Assembly: GCF_000090795.2 (NCBI RefSeq)
Contig: NW_003547066.1
Span: 1-32,500, forward strand
DNA: 32,500 nt
Reading direction: 5' to 3'
From: Amphimedon queenslandica
Lineage: Eukaryota; Porifera; Demospongiae; Haplosclerida; Niphatidae
A program made the translations under genes and the position numbers. Positions 24,155-32,500 of the stretch are shown in pieces; positions within the stretch are counted from its first letter, which is position 1; every line of letters begins with the position of its first letter. The notes beneath the pieces were generated by a model. That model saw only the letters and a list, made by a program, of their open reading frames with translations, had not been told where the DNA came from and did no database searches.

Positions 24155-24954
24155 ATGGCTACCACTCGAGAGGTAGTGACAATACAGTGTGGTCATTACT
24201 CTAATTTTATTGGTGCTCATTGGTGGAATATACAAGTACTCAGAGAGAAATTGGATGGTTTAAAATGCGCTTTAAATAGGAGTCGGGTCTCTGGTCGCCA
24301 TTACTGAGGAAAGAGAAAGAAATTAATTACGACGCGACATTTCGATATGGGATCACACTTACTGTATGTATTAATAATATTATTATTTATTTTATAATAA
24401 TTACTTTTAGGGTAAAGAGACGTATACCCCAAGGTTGATATCAATTGATTGTCCTGGTAAGTAATAAGTGCAAAAGAATAATTATGTTTATTTTTGGGAT
24501 TTTACTTCTAAGATTAAGAAAAAATTTGCTTAAAAATAATTTTATCATTTCTCTAGGAAGTCTTTATAGCTTGAAGAATGGCGGGTCTCTGTACGATGTA
24601 GAGGAGAATGGTAGCTCAGCCACACCCACTACAGGGACGTGGGGAGGTCCCGTTGAAGTACATGCAAGGGAAGCTCATTCGAAGAACGAATACCTAAAGG
24701 ACCTTGAGAAAATGGACAAGGGAGAAATAGAGGTATTAGGCTAATATCAATTAATTAAAATAAAGGCATTTAAGTAGTCATTTATGAACCAATATTCATT
24801 GTGTTACTATTAGGAAGAAGTAATAGAGAAAAAGAGGTACCAGCTTGAATCAATTGTAGAGGTGTGGTCGGATTATCTGAGGCCACACCTACACCCTAGA
24901 AGCCTCCTGACTGTACCAGACTACCATCACAATAGGTAGAAATAAATGAATAAA

Positions 24955-24985
<31 letters not shown>

Positions 24986-27013
24986 TATTGTTTAGTGATC
25001 AATTTAAAGTATGGCCTGCTGGAGAAGAAACATGGAACAATAAACAAGTACTCATTAATAACTTGTCATTATTATTATTATTATTATCAAACTGCATCAT
25101 TACATGTAGTTTAGGCTTGAATTTGAAGATAGGTTGCATTTTTTTCTCGAAGAGTCCGATCACTTGCAGGGTTTTCAGCTACTCTACGACTCTCATATCG
25201 GAGGCTTTAGTTCTCTCTCCTCGTGCATATCTCAGTACCTAACCGATGAAATGGGATCAAAGACACTTCTCGCTATTGGGACCATGCCCACAAACATACT
25301 AACTAATGCAGTAATTATTTAATAATAATTATTAATTATTTTTGTTATTCGTAGAAGCAAGAAGACGTGTTTCATTACACACTCAATAGCTCAATGGCTG
25401 TTACTCAGTTATGGGATGCTTCATCCCTCCTCCTTCCTCTCTCACTCAATAACCAGCTCTGGCGTTTACCCACGTCTCCAATAGCTACACCCTCTCTCCA
25501 TTATGATGTAATATGATCTATAAGCATCACTCAAATCATGAGATATATGTGCATTATTATTTTTACTGTGCTGAATTTTACCCCTTACTACAATTGGTCT
25601 TATGACATTAATTTTTTGTTTTTTTATTTTTGTAGGATTGTCTTGATTATCATACATCTGCTATTTTGGGTGCCTCCCTTGAAACCTTCTCTTCAAGTTA
25701 CAGGAATGAAGTGGGTGGGGCCATGTCATCTCTTGTGCAGAATCTCACTCCAGGAGGAAGAAAAGTAAAGTTTAATTTTTATAGATTTTGCATACAATTT
25801 TTGTATGCATGATTTATGGGTCTTTAGCCAAATTTTGCCAAAAATGACTAAGAGAGAATTTTACATTTTATAACTTTATCTGATGCATATACATTTTCTT
25901 ATGTTGTGTAGCAAGTTTGAGCTGATTCTGATCAAAGTTGGATTTTTTATGAATTTTTAAAGTTGCTCAAAAATTGGGCCAAAGTCCCTGTACTATAGTA
26001 CAGGGTCTTTGGCCAAATTTCGCCAAAAATGACCAGGAGAGAATTCTCCATTTTAATAATTTTTTCTGATACATATACATTTTTTTATGTTGCGTAGCAA
26101 TTTTGAGCTGATTCAGATCAAAATTTGATTTTTTACAAATTTTAAAAGTTACTCAAAAATTTGTCAAAAATGACCAGGAGGGAATTATTCTCCATTTCTA
26201 TTGCACTTTTATATTATTCATACATGTATTTCTAGATGTGTTCTCTCTCATTTGAGTTCCCGTTCCAAATGCCACACATAAGCAATGAGCCAGGGACTCT
26301 TTTATCATTGAGAGACATTACACCACATCTCTTCTCACTCTCTCCTCACTCTAAGGCCACGCGAGACTTATGGGCACAGTCTGTCTGTATTCGTGGCAAC
26401 AGGTAGACTGTATCTACTATTTTTTAAATACTCTTTTTTGTGCATAGGGAGTTGTTTGGTTGTCATGACGATAAGCCACGCCCAGACTTAAAATCTGCAT
26501 TGACTCGTGCAGTGTATGAATCACATCCAACAACAAACAGGTGAGAGAAAAATTAACTATTATTATTATTACTATTTATTATTATTATTACTATTTTTGT
26601 TCTATACAGTCAACTCTCTATGTATCAAACCCCATTACCGCTAGCAACTCCGTTTCCACAGATATTCACTAAACAGGACACAGGAACATCAACAGGTATG
26701 AGACTGTAAATCTTGCAACATATGAGTGGATGCATGTATATCTCTGTTTATTTAATAACTACATGTACTTCTCTCTCTCTCTTTCTTAGTTTCCTCTTAT
26801 ACAACTCTCCAGTCTCATTCAGGTATAGAGGAATTTTTTAAGACTCTTCACAGAGAGGCCAGAAGTGTTGATATAAGGAGAGTTCCTGTCTATCATTCAA
26901 CTTGCCTTGATGCTGATTCACATCAAGAAATGTTAGTCAAATTACAAGAAATTAAAGACTTGTATCATGTTGGATTGAATTCTAGCGATGACAGTACTGA
27001 TGAGGAAAACTGA
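24155..27013 (+). CDS. MSTO1: Misato (MSTO1/DML1), tubulin-like mitochondrial regulator
   Basis: Cytosolic tubulin/FtsZ-related protein that affects mitochondrial distribution and fusion. Exons 24155-24235, 24280-24363, 24411-24456, 24557-24732, 24814-24935, 24996-25047, 25110-25310, 25355-25507, 25636-25764, 26236-26402, 26448-26540, 26610-26695 and 26790-27013 give 537 aa (human 570), all phases consistent. The N-terminus (VVTIQCGHYSNFIGAHWWNIQ split by an intron after IQ) matches human misato LTLQLGHFAGFVGAHWWN. ETYTPRLI, VWSDYLRPHLHPRS and RLHFFLEESDHLQGFQLLYD also match. Misato proteins combine a tubulin-like N-terminus with a misato segment II. Intron 1 is only 44 bp and can be missed. 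The 471-bp intron before 26236 is mostly palindromic-family repeat. Confidence 0.96.
24941..24987 (+). repeat. (AAAT)n/(AAT)n microsatellite
   Basis: aaataaatgaataaataaat then taataataataataat in the short intron of misato between exons ending 24935 and starting 24996; it also forms part of the splice region. Confidence 0.85.
25800..26200 (-). repeat. Palindromic repeat family, two-plus reverse units in misato intron
   Basis: Reverse orientation relative to the 20.6 and 30.6 kb arrays. gagctgattctgatcaaa and gagctgattcagatcaaa begin about 185 bp apart. The perfect palindrome CCCTGTACTATAGTACAGGG is at 25986-26005. Flanks aattttgccaaaaatgac and aggagagaattctccattt match the family. The array fills most of the intron 25765-26235. 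Confidence 0.9.
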
Positions 27014-27247
27014 TACTGAAATACAAAATTACACATACATTAATGTACATATTCATGTAGAAAAATAATCAATTTTGTGCATTCATTGTGATCATTCTGT
27101 ATCTGAATAACTCTGAAATGTGATTATAAATATTTGCATTATTAAAATAAACATTATTAAAATCCAAATTTTGATTTCTTTCTCGGCTGTGATGGGGTAT
27201 CTGATACAGACGTGAGAAAATATTAATTTTGTGAAGAACCAAGCAAA
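27014..27247. other. Convergent intergenic spacer
   Basis: 234 bp between the misato stop (+) and the TAF1C-like stop (-). AT-rich; aataaa near 27146 may be the misato poly(A) signal. No gene seen. Confidence 0.5.
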
Positions 27248-30200
27248 CTAACCATTGGTTCTTGATTGTGAAGCTTTAGACTGACTACCTTCCATTCCTT
27301 CTTCTTTGATAGGATTCAAATCAGCTTTTCCCCCCTCACCCCCAGGGGTCTCATTTTCATTCTCTGGTTCCGGAGCAGCGTCCCACTTATCCCACAAATC
27401 ACATAACTCGTCATACTCTGAGACTAGAGACTTAGGATCAGTCTCGTTTGAAATCCCTGCCACCTTCTGTAAATACTCTATACCAGTCGTATCAACATCA
27501 AGACTCCTGAGAGAAATAGGGAGGGGTCTTACTATATTAGGATTATGCAATTGGATCATTATTAGTATCGTTACTATTACTAATATATGGTAGTGATTAC
27601 TCCTACTAAAATTATTATATGCTACTGCTAAATATTATCCCAATCAGGATTAAACTAACTCTGTCTCCTTCAGATATCTTCTCAGTACTTGTCTTTCAAG
27701 ACAAAAGGAGCATCTCCAAAGAATGCTAGTCCCATTGGTTGGTGGAGGAGGGTGTGGCTCTACTCTGATTCCTTCCAATGGAAGTATAGTCGCACACTTC
27801 AAGCATAGACCCTCATCAGGTAAATCTGACAATATATCTATGCATGCATCATCGAGTGAAATCCAATTAAGCCCAACATTGCATGCAGAGCAGTCCATAC
27901 AGAAGTATGAATGTAGTACATTTTTATATTCAACATGTTGTATGGAATAAAAATGTATACTTAAAAGATTTGAATAGTTAACTCACAATCAAATATTAGC
28001 TCAAAATCATTGGTCTTGCCTTCTTTACTGGCAAGGCCAACAGTCGTTGCCTCAACTTCCTACAAATGCCAAAAAAGACATATAACCACGCCCACAACAT
28101 GGCTAAACCCACCCTCTCCATCTTCAATGCTTCTTCAACCCATAATTTGACCTCTGACGGTAAATGAGGTACGACTGGTTTTGTTTTTGGGGGAGGAGCC
28201 CCGTAAAGCCACGACTGGTAGAAAAGGTCACCTTTTGAGGAAATGAAAATGGCACAATGTGTCTGTGACGAGAGAAGAGGAACGAAACAAGCCCCAGCTA
28301 GACTTTGAGTTAAACGACAGTAAAGTAGCGATGATGAGAGATTGAGCTCTTCACAAAATGTACTGAAGAATAAAGAATACCGTGATATTATGTGTATAAC
28401 TTAAAGTAATGATATATAGATATAGAAACATATTTTAATAGTGTCATGAAATCTGCAGGGACTATTCAAAAATTGTCTCTCAACTTGTAATAGATTTACA
28501 TACCGATATCCTATGCTATAAGAATTGAGCTGACTTCAATTTAAAATTCTGAAGTTTTACCTCAAAAAAGAGGCCTTACCTGTATGTATCTACGGCATGT
28601 AACGTCATTGATATTCTTGGCGGAAGAACTTTCTCTTCAGATAAATTGTAACCACCTAGTTATATGATAATAAATAAATAAATATTAATACTAATAAATA
28701 ATAAATTTACATGTACTTACCTCTTATATTCACAACCTGACATTGTGGGCCATGCAGTGAAGACATCATTAGACTAGTCACTTCCGGCTGCCATGAAAAA
28801 CAAGCCACGCCCAAATAATGTATCGTCTTTGAAATCTCGTGCCTTATCTCTAAAACCTTTACCACAAGTGACTTCAGAGTCATTACTTTGATAACAAAAA
28901 GCTTACCGGCTCATGCAGCTGGCGTAAATCGAACAGCAACACTTTATCAGTCGTTGCAATGAATATGTAAAATGGTTGGATTGGGTGCTGTACAATAGCT
29001 GACGTGATCCAATTAGATGACATGTACTTACTGTCCTATAGAGTTATACTTTGCATAAAAGCATTGATAATCCAAGGCTAGTCTTACCCGATCTATAATA
29101 TATGTATGCGTGACCTTGTCATTCCTAAATTCAACTAACGAGACGCAATTATGCTCCAGGACTACGGCAGAAAAAAGGTGTGGCCCCCAGACACACCTCC
29201 ACAAATGAGAGAGAGAGGAAGGGTCACATAAAGGCGACTGGATTTCTTTTATCCTTGCAAGGGGAAAAAAGACAGAGAGAAAGAAAGAGAGGTCATTACA
29301 CACTACAGTGGAACCTGCTTAATCCGGTCACCCTTGGGCCAGTATTAAATGGCCTGATTATGTAGGTGGCTGCATTACAGGTCAGCCTATGTAATACAGC
29401 CATTTAGTACAGGTCTTGATTGGGACTTTGGCTTATGGCTGTAATAGAGAGGTGGCCTCACTACTCAGGTGACCTTTAGCACAGGTTCCACTGTACACAG
29501 TATGTTATTTTCTACAGTGTGTATCACCCATTACACTTTACAGATACATAATTGTTATAACACTTACCCTTCTTCAAAGCTCCACAAATAGAGCCCACCA
29601 GTTTCAATCATAAATAAACACTCTCCATAAATATAAGGACTAGGCAAACAAAAGAAAAATATCACAAGGGGGAGAAAGAAAGCATAAAGTAAAAGGCTAA
29701 ATAAATCAGAAGAACAGTTGTGTGTTTTCTCATAATATTATACCAGATTGAGATGGAGCTGGTAAGGGCAGGAGTTTGATAAACTTTAAGTGACTTGAGA
29801 AGAGTAATTGGCGATGGAGACTATCAGAATATAAATGAACTCGCAGTCATCTCTTCCCTTAACTCACCATTACTGATGGGCTCTTCCATTTTCTTCTGAG
29901 ACGTTTTTCGGTTGACTTGTTTGGGCCCTAATAATCATTAATTATAATGACAGTTATCATCACCTTCTCATTCTCCCCCTTACATCAAATAATGCAATGT
30001 AATAGCCTGTCCTTACAGCAACAAATACTATAGGAAGAAATAATTAAACAATTATGGATGCACACATCACCTTTACAACAGTAATAATTATACACAAAGC
30101 ATCATAAATTAATGTAATAGTATATTTCTTAATACTAATGATAGAGTGCAGTAATTTACAAAACACACTGTTGAGTCTTGACTTACTTCTTTCATTCACA

Positions 30201-30600
30201 ATTGCTGAATCAATCTCTGTTATCCTTCCGGGCATTCTGTGGGTTTCAGCACAAGAGAGTCGCAATGAACCGGACTCATTGATGTATTGATAGAAAGACT
30301 CATAATCCTTCACATCAGAGCTACTAGGATTACTGTCAGTGTGATGAGATAATACAGTAATATCTGGAGGTTATTAATTAAGGAGAAATGATGAAATAAT
30401 TATGGTAGAATTATCTTATAAATAATTTGTATATCATCATTCTTATTATACAAGTACTGCATGCATACAGTGTAACAGTAGATACTGAGCTCATTAAGAT
30501 TAGGACCGCCTGCAAAAATCAAATATCCCTCCATTTTCTCATCACTTCCAAGTAAACTAGGGACATACTCAACCACTGAGCCTTGGCATGGCTCAATATC
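27248..30600 (-). CDS. TAF1C: TAF1C-like RNA polymerase I SL1 subunit, 5' exons missing
   Basis: TAF1C belongs to SL1/TIF-IB, which recruits Pol I to rDNA promoters. Exons in transcript order: 30600-30486, 30363-30187, 30027-29984, 29927-29868, 29820-29744, 29639-29568, 29253-29088, 29035-28907, 28856-28721, 28655-28580, 28362-28113, 28059-27987, 27825-27660, 27506-27248. They total 1800 nt (599 aa), phases consistent; the donor near 30486 and acceptor near 27825 are the least certain. A WD40-like propeller is evident (RIFVAVRTGYYIALFD, CPYIYGECLFMIETGGLYLW, QPFYIFIATTDKVLLFDLRQ). The TAF1C resemblance rests on the GGLYLWSFEEG block, HLWRCVWGPH, and SSKGDLFYQSW (vertebrate AAGDVFYQQL). A CxxC pair (CLKC, CSFC) near the C-terminus is not in human TAF1C as I recall it. 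The first visible exon starts at an acceptor, so upstream exons are outside the window or lost. Confidence 0.7.
29304..29495. mobile_element. MITE with 12-bp terminal inverted repeats, TA flanks
   Basis: Starts TACAGTGGAACCTG and ends CAGGTTCCACTGTA, exact reverse complements. About 192 bp, non-coding, in a TAF1C-like intron (29254-29567). If the outer TA is a target-site duplication, the TIR is CAGTGGAACCTG and the element is Tc1/mariner-like. Internal sequence includes sub-terminal near-repeats (ggtcaccc, ggtgacc). Terminal match is perfect, suggesting a fairly recent insertion. Confidence 0.85.
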
Positions 30601-30629
30601 CTAACAAAAGTAATAGTATGCCAATAAAT

Positions 30630-31860
30630 CATATAATAGCAACTTTAAAAATTCATAAAAAATCCAAACTTGATCGGAATCAGCTCAAACTTGATCGGAA
30701 TCAGCTCAAACTTGCTACACAACATAAGAACATGTATATGTATCAAGAAATATTACAAAAATGACGAATTCTCTCCTAGTCATTTTTGGCGAAATTTGGC
30801 AAAAGACCCTGTACTATAGTACAGGGACTTTGGCCCAATTTTTGAGTAAATTTAGAAATTCATAAAAAATTCAATTTTGATCGGAATCAGCTCAAACTTG
30901 CTACACAACATAAGAACATGTATATGTATCAAAAAATATTACAAAGATGACGAATTCTCTCCTAGTCATTTTTGGCGAAATTTGGCAAAAGATCCTGTAC
31001 TATAGTACAGGGACTTTGGCCCAATTTTTGAGTAAATTTAGAAATTCATAAAAAATTCAATTTTGATCGGAATCAGCTCAAACTTGCTACACAACATAAG
31101 AACATGTATATGTATCAAAAAATATTACAAAGATGAAGAATCCTCTCCTAGTCATTTTTGGCGAAATTTGGCCAAAGACCCTGTACTATAGTACAGGGAC
31201 TTTGGCCCAATTTTTGAGTAACTTTAAAAATTCATAAAAAATCCAATTTTGATCGGAATCAGTTCAAACTTGCTACATAACATAAGAACATGTATATGTA
31301 TCAGAAAATATTACAAAAATGAAGAATTCTCTCCTAGTCATTTTTGGCGAAATTTGGCCAAAGACCCTGTACTATAGTACAGGGACTTTGGCCCAATTTT
31401 TGAGTAACTTTAAAAATTCATAAAAAATCCAATTTTGATCGGAATCAGTTCAAACTTGCTACATAACATAAGAACATGTATATGTATCAGAAAATATTAC
31501 AAAAATGAAGAATTCTCTCCTAGTCATTTTTGGCAAAATTTGGCCAAAGACCCTGTACTATAGTACAGGGTCTTTGGTCCAATTTTTGAGTAACTTTTAA
31601 AATCCATAAAAAATCCAATTTTGATCAGAGTCAGTTCAAACTTGCTATACAACATAAGAACATGTATATGTATCAGAAAAATTACAAAAATGAAGAATTC
31701 TCTCCTTTTCATTTTTGACAAAATTTGGGCAAAATCCCTGTACTATAGTACAGGGACTTTGACCAGATTTTGGAGCAGCTTAAAAAATTTCATTAAAAAT
31801 CCAATTTTGATCGAAATCAGTTTAAACTTGCTACGCAACACAAGAACATGTAAAAAGCTG
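30630..31860 (+). repeat. 186-bp palindromic tandem array, about seven units
   Basis: The landmark aatcag (or gtcag) falls at 30699, 30885, 31071, 31257, 31443, 31629 and 31815, a constant 186-bp period. Each unit carries the 20-bp palindrome CCCTGTACTATAGTACAGGG or a near copy, starting near 30807, 30993, 31179, 31365, 31551 and 31737. A 20-bp block (ttgatcggaatcagctcaaa) is duplicated at the left end. The array sits between the TAF1C-like exons and the duplicated ZnT5 exons. Confidence 0.96.
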
Positions 31861-31901
31861 AGCATTATGCCAAAATCTTGTGAGAAACCTGAATACATCT
31901 A

Positions 31902-32484
<583 letters not shown>

Positions 32485-32500
32485 CTAGAGAGGAAGAGAT

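Noticed and set aside
29868..29927. Phase-1 reading of this TAF1C-like exon with a 28-bp intron after it
   Set aside because: It skips the exon at 29984-30027, which encodes a good beta-propeller strand. Including that exon gives phase 0 and a 47-bp intron of normal size.
30630..31860. Regularly spaced repeats as a CRISPR array
   Set aside because: The repeat fills the whole 186-bp unit with no unique spacers, and the setting is an animal genome.

Overview
This is compact, AT-rich eukaryotic nuclear DNA. The genes are metazoan: an Ig/FN3 receptor, ASPP, TRIM-NHL, ZnT5, misato, TAF1C and CFAP141. They are packed head to head or tail to tail with tens to hundreds of bases between them. Introns are mostly GT-AG, with a clear mode near 44-50 nt. 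That architecture and the early-diverging look of the proteins suggest a sponge, probably a demosponge such as Amphimedon. This is inference; no species marker was tested.

Layout. 37-6067 (+): 3' part of a transmembrane receptor gene with six near-identical tandem pairs of Ig exons plus an unpaired seventh A exon, then canonical Ig domains, an FN3 domain, a Cys-rich membrane segment and an acidic tail. 6344-11279 (+): a 16-exon gene for an 844-aa protein, tentatively KIAA0825-like, with a 177-bp tandem array in intron 1. 11433-11984 (+): a 104-aa CFAP141-like ciliary protein. 12115-14325 (-): an intronless TRIM-NHL protein. 14425-14731 (-): an 86-aa orphan sharing a promoter with 14792-16309 (+), glucosidase II beta. 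16549-19183 (+): a short ASPP-family protein. 19263-19784 (-): an orphan type I membrane protein. 19915-24104 (-): a complete 12-exon ZnT5 zinc transporter, sharing a 50-bp promoter gap with 24155-27013 (+), misato. 27248-30600 (-): a TAF1C-like RNA polymerase I factor lacking its 5' exons. 31926-32484 (-): a second copy of two ZnT5 exons, separated from the TAF1C-like gene by a 186-bp tandem array.

Most splice models were checked by frame. Complete models sum to a multiple of three (845, 105, 599, 740 and 538 codons including stop for KIAA0825-like, CFAP141-like, ASPP, ZnT5 and misato).

The most notable items are the homogenised, phase-symmetric Ig exon array, in which the repeated domains have lost cysteines kept in the membrane-proximal copies, and the repeat-flanked partial ZnT5 duplicate abutting a 5'-truncated TAF1C-like gene. 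The latter is either array-mediated rearrangement or an assembly misjoin. One palindrome-bearing repeat family recurs in introns and arrays across the window. The genes are unrelated housekeeping or signalling genes with no evident shared pathway; the secretory-pathway members (glucosidase II beta, ZnT5) are coincidental neighbours.
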